The notes beneath the pieces are model-generated. The model saw only the letters and a program-made list of their open reading frames with translations, did not search any database and was not told the DNA's origin. The position numbers and the translations under genes were made by a program. A DNA stretch of 64,000 bases from Bradyrhizobium sp. WBAH42. Lineage in GTDB: Bacteria; Pseudomonadota; Alphaproteobacteria; Rhizobiales; Xanthobacteraceae. Shown one piece after another: positions 57,152 to 64,000 of the stretch; within the stretch, counting starts at the first letter, position 1; the number at the start of each line of letters is the position of its first letter. The stretch is from NCBI RefSeq assembly GCF_024585265.1, contig NZ_CP036533.1:186001-250000 (forward strand). The letters run 5' to 3'.

Positions 57152-57925
57152 CTAAGGCACCGGCGCCACCAGCCGCCGGTACAGATGCCACGTCGCATGC
57201 CCCAGCACCGGCAACGTCACGATCAGCCCGAGAAAATAGGGCAGCGCCGAGACGATCAGCAGCATCACGATCACGGCGGCCCAACCGATCATCGGCAGCG
57301 GGCTCGTCACCACCGCGCGCACGCTCGTCACCATCGCCGTGACGAAATCAACCTCGCGATCGAGCAGCAGCGGGAACGACACCACGGTCAGCGAGAACAG
57401 GATCAGCGACAGCACGGCCCCGACCGCATTGCCGATGGCCAGGAACAGCAGGCCCTCGCTGGTCGTCAGCACCACCGTCATGAACTCCTGCAAGCTCGAG
57501 AACGAGGCGTTGAGGCCGAGCAGCAGCGCGATCAGGAGCCGCACCTGGTACATCCAGATCACGAACATGAACAACGTCACGAAGGCCATCCAGCCGATCT
57601 CGCTGCGCGCGCGGATTGCGAACCAGATCGCAGAGAACGAGACCGGCTCGCCGCGCTCGCGGCGCCGGCTGACTTCGTAAAGGCCGATCGCAACGAACGG
57701 ACCGATCAGCGCAAAACCGGCAGCGAGGGGATAGACCAGATAGACCATACCGAAGGCGGTGAGACAGAGCATGATGACGATGCCGCCGGCGGCGTAGAGC
57801 GCGCCGAAGCAGAGACCATAGAGCGGCAGCGCCTGGAAATCGCGCAGGCCCTCGACCAGCGCCTCGGCGATGTCGGCCGCCGCCACCGGACGCACCACCG
57901 GATCGACCTTGCCCGAGATGGACAT
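57152..57925 (-). CDS. DUF2189-family membrane protein
   Basis: A 257-residue protein with about six membrane segments. The N-terminal part VRPVAAADIAEALVEGLRDFQALPLYGLCFG and the GPFVAIGLYEVSRRRERGE loop match DUF2189. No activity is known. GGAGGGAGCTG precedes the ATG, which selects this start over upstream in-frame ones. Confidence 0.88.
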   Translation of the reverse strand: MSISGKVDPVVRPVAAADIAEALVEGLRDFQALPLYGLCFGALYAAGGIVIMLCLTAFGMVYLVYPLAAGFALIGPFVAIGLYEVSRRRERGEPVSFSAIWFAIRARSEIGWMAFVTLFMFVIWMYQVRLLIALLLGLNASFSSLQEFMTVVLTTSEGLLFLAIGNAVGAVLSLILFSLTVVSFPLLLDREVDFVTAMVTSVRAVVTSPLPMIGWAAVIVMLLIVSALPYFLGLIVTLPVLGHATWHLYRRLVAPVP

Positions 57926-58167
57926 CAGCTCCCTCCGCACATCGGCGCGATCTTCGTCGCGCGCATGCCGCGATATTAGCGCCGCCGCGCGGCGGCGCAA
58001 CTCGAGGCCGGCCGGCGCGATCGGGAGCAGCGACGCAACACCGCTCGCACTCGGAAATCTTAAACCTTTCGCGCGATTTTCGCGCCGACGGCTATGGACG
58101 GGGCGGATGCTCGTGCCGCAAATTGTACCTCCGAGCACCCTCGCCCGAGAGAGCAGATCACCCACCG

Positions 58168-60396
58168 ATGAGCCTGCGTACCCGGTTACTGATCCTCGTC
58201 ATCGCGGCCATGCTCGTGCCCGCGATTCTGGTCGGGCTGCGCTTCGTGCAGAACCGGGCCAGCGAGATCGACGCGGCGCTGGCCAATCTCGCCGCATCGG
58301 CCGACGACATCGCCAGCGATCTCGGCGAGAAGATCCAGGGCACTGCGCAACTTCATTACGGGCTCGCCCGCGCCCGCGACCTCGACACGCGCGACAAGGC
58401 GGCATGCTCGGCGTTTCTGTCGGATGTCCGCGAGGAATATCCGCAGTTCACGGGTATCCTGACCATCGATCCCGACGGCAGGCTGTTCTGTGACTCGCTG
58501 CGGACCAACCGCACGCTCGACCTGAACGACCGCAGCTATTTCAAGGAGGTCAAGAATCTCCAAGGCGTCGTCGCGGTGGAGCCGGTGTTCGGCCGCCTCA
58601 CCGGACTGTCGGTGCTGCAGATCGCCTATCCGGTGCGATCGGATACGGGCGCGCTGAAATTCGTGCTGCTCGCATCGTTTAACCTGAACAAATTCGCGGA
58701 GTTTCACCACAAGCGGCTGCTCGCCGAGAAGGACATCCTGTTCGTCGACGCCAAAGGCACGGTCCTGGCCGCGCGCAAGGGTGGCGGCTGGAGCGTACCC
58801 GTCGGCGGATCCATTGCGGGCTCCGACCTATTCCGCTTCGCGGCAGCGCCCGATGGCGAGCCATTCCGGGAGATCACCGATCGCGGGGGCCGCACGCAGA
58901 TCTGGGGCGTTGCCCGCTCGCCGGCGATCCGCAAGGCCGGACTCTACATTTTGGTTGGGCGGTCCAAGGACGGACTGGTCGCGGCAGCGAACCGCCGGCT
59001 CTACGAGGACATGGCGATTCTGGCAGTGGCCTCGCTGCTGCTCCTCGCCGGCCTCTGGATTCTCACGACCGTGAGCATCGGACGGCAGGTCGGGCGGCTC
59101 GCCGCCATGGCGAAGAACCTCGGGCGGGGCGATCTCAGCGCGCGCATTCCGGAGCCTCACCCGGGCGGCGAGCTCGGCGGATTGATGACCCTGCTCAACA
59201 GCACGGCCGAATCGCTCGAGCAGCAGCGCGCCGCCATCGCCGATCTCAGCCACAAGCTCAGCCAGTCCCAGAAGATGGAAGCCATGGGACAGCTCACGGG
59301 CGGCGTGGCGCACGATTTCAACAATCTCCTGACCGTCATTCTCGGCAATTCCGAGCACCTCGCCGACAGGCTTGCGGGCAACAAGGAATTGCACCGGATC
59401 GCCGACGACATTGCCACCGCCGCCGAGCGCGGCTCCGACCTGACACGGAGCCTGCTCGCCTTCGCGCGCAAGCAGCCGCTGCGGCCGCGAGAGATCGACA
59501 TCGCCGAGCAGGTGACCGGCATGACGCAGCTTCTGCAGCGGACCCTGGGCGAGCACATCGAATCCAGCTTCGCGTTCGCGCCGGATCTCTGGCTCGCCAG
59601 CGTCGATCCCGGCCAATTGGCGACAGCCGTGCTCAATCTCGTGCTCAACGCGCGCGACGCGATGCCTGACGGCGGCAAGCTGACGGTCGAGGTGCGCAAT
59701 ACATCGCTCGGCGAATCCGACCTCGACGTCAACGGCGAGCCGCGCCCCGGCGACTACGTCATGCTGGCCGTGAAGGATACCGGGTCCGGCATGAGCAGCG
59801 AGGTGTTGGGGCGCGCATTCGAGCCGTTCTTCACCACCAAGGAGGTCGGCAAGGGGACCGGCCTCGGCCTCAGCATGGTCTACGGCTTTGCGCAACAATC
59901 CGGCGGGCTCGTGCAGATGCAGTCCGAACCGGGTCAAGGCAGCGTGGTCCGGCTGTTCTTTCCCCGCCTCGCGACGTCGCCGAACGAGGAGCCGTCACCG
60001 GCAGAGCGTGTCGCCGCACCCGAGGGACACGAGACGATCCTCGTCGTCGAGGACGACGACATGGTGCGCGCCTATGTCGAGAACGAGCTGAAGGCGCTCG
60101 GCTACCGCGTCATCTCGACGGCGAACGGACCTGCGGCGCTGGACGCGCTGCGCCAGTCCGGGGACATCCAGCTTTTGTTCACCGACGTCGTGATGCCCGG
60201 CGGCATGTTCGGGCCGGAGCTGGCGAGACAGGCCGTTCAACTGCGGCCTGGACTCAAGGTGCTCTTCACGTCCGGCTACAGCCAGGATCCGGTCAAGACG
60301 CCCGACGGGATCGACGCCCGCATTCTGACCAAGCCGTTCCGGCGCAAGGATCTCGCCGCGATGCTGCGTACGGCCCTGTCGGAGCCGCCGCGGTAG
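58168..60396 (+). CDS. Hybrid sensor histidine kinase/response regulator
   Basis: A 742-residue protein. A membrane anchor at residues 6-26 precedes a double-Cache-like periplasmic sensor (DRSYFKEVKNLQGVVAVEPVFGR), then a second membrane segment near 285-305, HAMP, the kinase histidine motif VAHDFNNLL, ATP-lid motifs (LNARDAMPDGG; KDTGSGMS; GTGLGLSMVYG) and a C-terminal receiver with LLFTDVVMPGG. All catalytic residues are in place. Its partner regulator is not adjacent, and the ligand is unknown. Confidence 0.93.
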   Translation: MSLRTRLLILVIAAMLVPAILVGLRFVQNRASEIDAALANLAASADDIASDLGEKIQGTAQLHYGLARARDLDTRDKAACSAFLSDVREEYPQFTGILTIDPDGRLFCDSLRTNRTLDLNDRSYFKEVKNLQGVVAVEPVFGRLTGLSVLQIAYPVRSDTGALKFVLLASFNLNKFAEFHHKRLLAEKDILFVDAKGTVLAARKGGGWSVPVGGSIAGSDLFRFAAAPDGEPFREITDRGGRTQIWGVARSPAIRKAGLYILVGRSKDGLVAAANRRLYEDMAILAVASLLLLAGLWILTTVSIGRQVGRLAAMAKNLGRGDLSARIPEPHPGGELGGLMTLLNSTAESLEQQRAAIADLSHKLSQSQKMEAMGQLTGGVAHDFNNLLTVILGNSEHLADRLAGNKELHRIADDIATAAERGSDLTRSLLAFARKQPLRPREIDIAEQVTGMTQLLQRTLGEHIESSFAFAPDLWLASVDPGQLATAVLNLVLNARDAMPDGGKLTVEVRNTSLGESDLDVNGEPRPGDYVMLAVKDTGSGMSSEVLGRAFEPFFTTKEVGKGTGLGLSMVYGFAQQSGGLVQMQSEPGQGSVVRLFFPRLATSPNEEPSPAERVAAPEGHETILVVEDDDMVRAYVENELKALGYRVISTANGPAALDALRQSGDIQLLFTDVVMPGGMFGPELARQAVQLRPGLKVLFTSGYSQDPVKTPDGIDARILTKPFRRKDLAAMLRTALSEPPR

Positions 60397-60397
60397 A

Positions 60398-60841
60398 TCA
60401 GGACGCGATCGTGAGCTGCAGCGCCACTGCGAGATTGGCCGCGAACAGAGCCGCATCGATGACGAAGATCCGGAGCATCGGGCCCTTCAACACCGGCCAA
60501 TAGGCCACCCCGACGCGGCCGCCGCGCATCAGCACCGGGACATTGTAGGCGAACTGGCTGAAATGGCAGGCGGCAAAGAACAGAAACAGCGCGAGCTGCG
60601 CTTCGACCGGCTGGAAGAAGGACGGACGGGCCGCCAGCAGATAGAGCGACAAGAGCCCGATCGGCAGATTCATACCGCCGAGGAACGCGACGCTCGCCGC
60701 AAGGGTCGGCGCGATCGGATTGCTGCGCTCCTCTCGCGGCAGCAGGATCTTCAACGTGTTGGTTTGCGCGATGCTGAACTGGATGAACGCCCCGACGAAC
60801 CAGAGCGTATTGAGGAGCAGGACGATGTCCGAAAACCGCAT
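60398..60841 (-). CDS. Small integral membrane protein
   Basis: A 147-residue protein with about four hydrophobic segments (IVLLLNTLWFVGAFIQFSIA; FLGGMNLPIGLLSLYLLAA; ALFLFFAACHFSQFAYNVPV; MLRIFVIDAALFAANLAVAL). The start follows the NTF2-like gene by 2 bases, so the two form an operon under the MarR-type operator. No family is recognised. Confidence 0.7.
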   Translation of the reverse strand: MRFSDIVLLLNTLWFVGAFIQFSIAQTNTLKILLPREERSNPIAPTLAASVAFLGGMNLPIGLLSLYLLAARPSFFQPVEAQLALFLFFAACHFSQFAYNVPVLMRGGRVGVAYWPVLKGPMLRIFVIDAALFAANLAVALQLTIAS

Positions 60842-60843
60842 GG

Positions 60844-61197
60844 CTATTTTCCGTAAAAAGCTTCACTGCGCACCACACGGCCCGCATCGTCGAAGTCCAT
60901 GAATTCGCTGGCGCGCGTATCGCCCAATTGCCACCACACCGTCAGCCGCGCGATCGCCTCGTCCCAGCTCCAGCCCAGGATCTTCAGGTCGGCAGTTTCG
61001 ATGTGGCCATAGGCTTTGCGCCAGTAGGCGCGGATGTTCTCGGCGCCGGTGACGGTCGGAGACCCCGTCAGGGTGAGAGCGAGAGGGCTGCGCATCTGCG
61101 CATCGTCGGCGAAATGGGCGACGACCGCGTCGATATCGACCCTGCACCAATTCGCGCACCATGCCGCGACGAAGCTTGCGGCGGTCGCGCGGTTCAT
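60844..61197 (-). CDS. SnoaL/NTF2-like protein
   Basis: A 117-residue NTF2-fold protein: FVAAWCANWCRVDIDAVVAHFADDAQMRSPLA then ENIRAYWRKAYGHIETADLKILGWSWDE and FMDFDDAGRVVRSEAFYGK. These small domains act as ligand-binding or isomerase modules. An operator-like palindrome lies 71-86 bases upstream. Confidence 0.85.
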   Translation of the reverse strand: MNRATAASFVAAWCANWCRVDIDAVVAHFADDAQMRSPLALTLTGSPTVTGAENIRAYWRKAYGHIETADLKILGWSWDEAIARLTVWWQLGDTRASEFMDFDDAGRVVRSEAFYGK

Positions 61198-61268
61198 TGC
61201 CTGTCCGCTCACGACACGGATCCTCCCCTTGGCTCGTGGCCGGGAAGGTGGCAAAGCGCACGCCTCAT

Positions 61269-61283
61269 GTCAACTATGTTGAC
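61269..61283. promoter_or_regulatory. Candidate MarR operator
   Basis: GTCAAC-TAT-GTTGAC is a perfect palindrome upstream of the NTF2-like gene and just beyond the marR stop codon. Its form matches typical MarR-family sites, and the adjacent MarR protein is the natural candidate to bind it. Confidence 0.5.
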
Positions 61284-61295
61284 TTGAGATTTCCA

Positions 61296-61763
61296 TCAAT
61301 TGTTGTCGGCGATCGCCTCCATCACGCCGATCCATCCCGCCGCACCGCTCGCCCCGACGCGCTCGAACGCCTCGCGCAGGACCTGGCGCTCGTGGTCCGA
61401 GGCCCGTTGCTCGATGCGCCGCCCCGCTTCGGTCAGGCGCAGCAGTTTCGAGCGGTGCTGCTCCGGCGCGCGCTTCGAGGTCAGGAGCTTGCGCTCCACG
61501 AGCAGATTGAGCGGCCGGTTGAGGGCCTGCTTGGAAATGCCGAGGATCTCGATGAGCGCGCCGATGGCGATGTCGGGCCGGCGCGCCACCACGTAGAGGA
61601 TGCGATGGTGCGGACGCGACAGGCCCTGCTTGGCAAGATATGCGTCGGCCTCCAGCGTCATGCCGCGCCAGCCGTAGTACATGAGCTCCAGCGCCGCATC
61701 GAGCTCGTGCAGCTTTGCAAGCGAGGCGCGGTGAAGCCCCGCGGCTTGAGACGTCTTTGCCAT
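61296..61763 (-). CDS. MarR-family transcriptional regulator
   Basis: A 155-residue winged-helix regulator: LSRPHHRILYVVARRPDIAIGALIEILGISKQALNRPLNLLVERKLLTSKRAPEQHRSKLLRLTEAG. MarR proteins repress genes until a small aromatic or acyl ligand is bound. It starts 26 bases after the acyl-CoA ligase stop, so they share a transcript. Confidence 0.92.
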   Translation of the reverse strand: MAKTSQAAGLHRASLAKLHELDAALELMYYGWRGMTLEADAYLAKQGLSRPHHRILYVVARRPDIAIGALIEILGISKQALNRPLNLLVERKLLTSKRAPEQHRSKLLRLTEAGRRIEQRASDHERQVLREAFERVGASGAAGWIGVMEAIADNN

Positions 61764-61789
61764 GGTCGGAAGCCAGCCCTTGTAAGAAG

Positions 61790-63400
61790 TCAGCCTTTGG
61801 CCCGCAGCTCGCGGCGCAGTACCTTGCCGGTCGCTGTCATCGGCAGCGTCTCGGCGAACTCGACGAAGCGCGGATATTCGTGCGCGGCGAGCTGCACCTT
61901 GACGAAGTCCTGGATCTCGCGCGCCAGCGCGTCGCTGCCGGCAAAGCCCGGACGCAGCACGATCCAGGCCTTGATCGATTCGGTGCGGATCGGATCGGGA
62001 ATGCCGACCACCGCAGCCATTGCCACCGACGGATGTTTCATCAGCGTGTGCTCGATCTCGGAAGGGCCGACGCGGTAGCCGGCCGTGGTGATGACGTCGT
62101 CCTCGCGACTGACGTACCAGAAATAGCCGTCCTCGTCCTGCACGCCGAGATCGCCGGTGAGCAGGAAGTCGCCGGCATATTTCTTCGCCGTCGCCTCCGG
62201 ATTACGCCAATATTCCAGCATGGTGACGGGACATGGCTGGCGCACGCCGATGATGCCGCGCTGACCGCGCGGCAATTCCTCGCCCTTGTCGTTGACGATG
62301 CGGACGTCGAAGCCGGGCGTCGCCTTGCCCATCGAACCCGGGCGGATCGGAAACAGGTTGGGATTGCTGCCGATCACGAGGTTGCACTCGGTCTGGCCGA
62401 ACACCTCATGCGCATCGATACCAAACGTCTCGCGCACCCAGCCGAGCAATTCACCGCCGAGCGACTCCCCGCCGGTGAAGATGCTGCGCAGCTTCACGCC
62501 GGAATGCCTGACGCCGGCCTGCCGCATCAGCTTCAGGGCCGTCGGCGGCAGAAAGACGTTGCGGACGGAAAGATCGGCCATCATCTGCATCGCTGCCTGC
62601 GGCTCGAATTTTCGCGCGCGATGGCCGACCAGCGGAATGCCGTGGTACCAGAACGCGAGCAGGCCGTTGATGAGCCCGCCGATCCAGGCCCAGTCCGCCG
62701 GCGTCCACATGAGATCGCCGGGCTTGGGTAAGAAGTTGTGGCACATCTCCACATTCGGCAGATGGCCGAGCACGACGCGATGCGCATGCAGAGCGCCCTT
62801 GGGATTACCCGTCGTGCCCGAGGTGTAGATGATCAGCGCGGGATCGTCGGCCGAGGTATCCGCGCGCGCGAAGTCGGGCGAAGCGGCTTTCACCGAAGCC
62901 CAGAACGATTTCGTGCCGGCGGGGGCGCGCGCGCCAACGATGTAGACGTTCCTCAGCTCCGGCAGGCGGTCGCGGATCTTCGACAGCTTTTCCCAGCCGC
63001 CCTCGTCGGTGACGATCGCCTTGGCCTCGGAGTTCGACAGGCGGAACTCCAGCGCGTCCTCGCCGAACAGGGCGAACAGCGGGATCGAGATCATGGCGGA
63101 GCGAAACGCCGCCATGTGCACGATCGGCAATTCCAGCGACTGCGACAGGAAGACCGCGACGCGGTCGCCGCGGACAAGTCCGTCGGCCTTAAGCACATTG
63201 GCGAAACGGCGCGACATCTCCGCGACCTCGTCGAACGAGGTGCGGCTGGTGGCGCCGTTCTCGTCGACATAGATCAGCGCAAGCCGGCCGCTGCCGTCGG
63301 CATGGCGATCGCAGCACGCCTCCGCCATGTTGAAGCGCGCGGGGATGTCCCAACGGAAGTTGCGGACGAGCTCGTCGTAGGTTGCAGCTTCGGTGAGCAT
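61790..63400 (-). CDS. AMP-forming acyl-CoA synthetase
   Basis: A 536-residue ANL ligase. Motifs are IIYTSGTTGNPKGALHAH, FGQTECNLVIG (adenine-binding), FLLTGDLGVQDEDGYFWYVSREDDVITTAGYRVGP and the terminal lysine motif LPMTATGKVLRRELR. It converts a short- or medium-chain acid to its CoA ester via the adenylate, with the acid preference unknown. It shares an operon with marR, and the next upstream gene is an epoxide hydrolase. The start MLTEAATYDEL is chosen over an upstream in-frame one. Confidence 0.9.
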   Translation of the reverse strand: MLTEAATYDELVRNFRWDIPARFNMAEACCDRHADGSGRLALIYVDENGATSRTSFDEVAEMSRRFANVLKADGLVRGDRVAVFLSQSLELPIVHMAAFRSAMISIPLFALFGEDALEFRLSNSEAKAIVTDEGGWEKLSKIRDRLPELRNVYIVGARAPAGTKSFWASVKAASPDFARADTSADDPALIIYTSGTTGNPKGALHAHRVVLGHLPNVEMCHNFLPKPGDLMWTPADWAWIGGLINGLLAFWYHGIPLVGHRARKFEPQAAMQMMADLSVRNVFLPPTALKLMRQAGVRHSGVKLRSIFTGGESLGGELLGWVRETFGIDAHEVFGQTECNLVIGSNPNLFPIRPGSMGKATPGFDVRIVNDKGEELPRGQRGIIGVRQPCPVTMLEYWRNPEATAKKYAGDFLLTGDLGVQDEDGYFWYVSREDDVITTAGYRVGPSEIEHTLMKHPSVAMAAVVGIPDPIRTESIKAWIVLRPGFAGSDALAREIQDFVKVQLAAHEYPRFVEFAETLPMTATGKVLRRELRAKG

Positions 63401-63475
63401 GGGCTTGGTCGTTTCCCGGTGTGTTGTTATGGCCCAGTCTAGAGCTGTGAATGCTCGGAACAAGAGCTCGGGACG

Positions 63476-63578
63476 TCATTCCGGGGCGACGCGTCAGCGT
63501 CGAGCCCGGAATCCATTGCGTAGCGTTTGCCGCGGCCCAATGGATTCCGGGTTCGCCCTGCGGGCGCCCCGGAATGAC
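63476..63578. repeat. Palindromic repeat (family F), long copy
   Basis: GTCATTCCGGGGCG mirrors CGCCCCGGAATGAC at the far end, and the inner parts GGAATCCATTG and CAATGGATTCC mirror each other. A shorter form lies at 52951-52989. It sits between the epoxide hydrolase and acyl-CoA synthetase genes. Confidence 0.8.
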
Positions 63579-63583
63579 AGGGG

Positions 63584-64000
63584 TCACCGCACCGTCGCAA
63601 AGAACTTCCTGACATCGCGCACGAACAGCTCCGGCTGCTCGAAGGCGGCGAAGTGACCGCCCTTCTCCATCTCGCTCCAATGCGTGATGTTGGGGAAGTT
63701 CGGTTCCATCCAGCACCGCACCGGCGTGATGATCTCCTTCGGAAACACCGCGACGCCCGTCGGCACCTTCACCACCGGCGTGGTGCGGCGCTTGCCGAAG
63801 CTCTCCCAATAGAGCCGCGCCGACGACGTCGCCGTCTGCGTCGCCCAATAGAGCATGACGTTGTCGAGCAGCTCGTCCTTGCTGAAGATGTTCTCGGGAT
63901 GGCCATTGCAATCGGTCCAGGCCCAGAACTTTTCCAGGATCCAGGCCGCCTGGCCGCTCGGCGAATCCGTCAGGCCATAGCCGAGCGTCTGCGGCCGCGT
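63584..64000 (-). CDS. Epoxide hydrolase, C-terminal part (cut by window edge)
   Basis: The last 138 codons of an alpha/beta hydrolase continuing past the window. RPQTLGYGLTDSPSGQAAWI, DELLDNVMLYW, GVAVFPKEI and a closing GGHFAAFEQPELFVRDV (with the catalytic histidine of GGHF) are typical of microsomal/juvenile-hormone-type epoxide hydrolases (EHN family). The nucleophile region is outside the window. Confidence 0.85.
   Translation of the reverse strand, partial: TRPQTLGYGLTDSPSGQAAWILEKFWAWTDCNGHPENIFSKDELLDNVMLYWATQTATSSARLYWESFGKRRTTPVVKVPTGVAVFPKEIITPVRCWMEPNFPNITHWSEMEKGGHFAAFEQPELFVRDVRKFFATVR

Overview
The window looks like chromosomal DNA from an alphaproteobacterium close to Bradyrhizobium (family Nitrobacteraceae). 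The evidence is high-GC coding sequence throughout, an alphaproteobacterial RpoD and RpoH, a DnaG primase lacking the usual zinc ligands, a chlorite dismutase close to the Nitrobacter type, and many intergenic palindromic repeats of the kind scattered through Bradyrhizobium genomes. The species is an inference. No rRNA, CRISPR array, transposase or integrase was seen; one tRNA (Glu, anticodon CTC) is present.

Region 1 (0-15 kb): tex; a repeat-filled 1.2 kb gap; a ring-opening amidohydrolase (cyanurate/barbiturate type) with an amidase-signature enzyme; a chimeric regulator-like protein joining a Lon substrate-binding domain to a Clp N-domain; a double-hotdog thioesterase; pyruvate oxidase poxB; the galactonate genes dgoK-dgoA; and a two-component flavin monooxygenase pair.

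Region 2 (15-33 kb): a sigma-54 activator beside an acyl-CoA ligase and a single-chain biotin-dependent acyl-CoA carboxylase; a chemoreceptor; two short unknown genes; a TetR/tautomerase divergent pair; a DUF1989 protein, a CobW-type GTPase and a D-aminoacylase-like amidohydrolase on one strand; a UPF0158 protein; a Tat-type lipoprotein hydrolase; and a NERD-UvrD helicase.

Region 3 (34-45 kb): a YbaK-like deacylase, a CBS protein, tRNA-Glu, rluD-like and rpoH, cell-wall enzymes, a diguanylate cyclase, a 22-residue lysine-rich peptide gene, LysE exporter, response regulator, SDR, lytic transglycosylase, and a DCC-family gene broken by a frameshift.

Region 4 (45.2-48.3 kb): an AT-richer island carrying three overlapping genes: an HNH protein with a characteristic C-terminal tail, a small winged-helix-like middle protein, and a DUF2326 coiled-coil ATPase. 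This is an ABC-three-component (ABC-3C) conflict system inserted between the broken DCC gene and rpoD, and is the best candidate for the unusual system in the window.

Region 5 (48-64 kb): rpoD and dnaG, chlorite dismutase, gamma-glutamylcyclotransferase, N-formylglutamate amidohydrolase, LysE exporter, an autoregulated arsR with two AHSA1/SRPBCC genes, a DUF2189 membrane protein, a hybrid histidine kinase, and a MarR/acyl-CoA ligase cluster ending in a partial epoxide hydrolase at the window edge.
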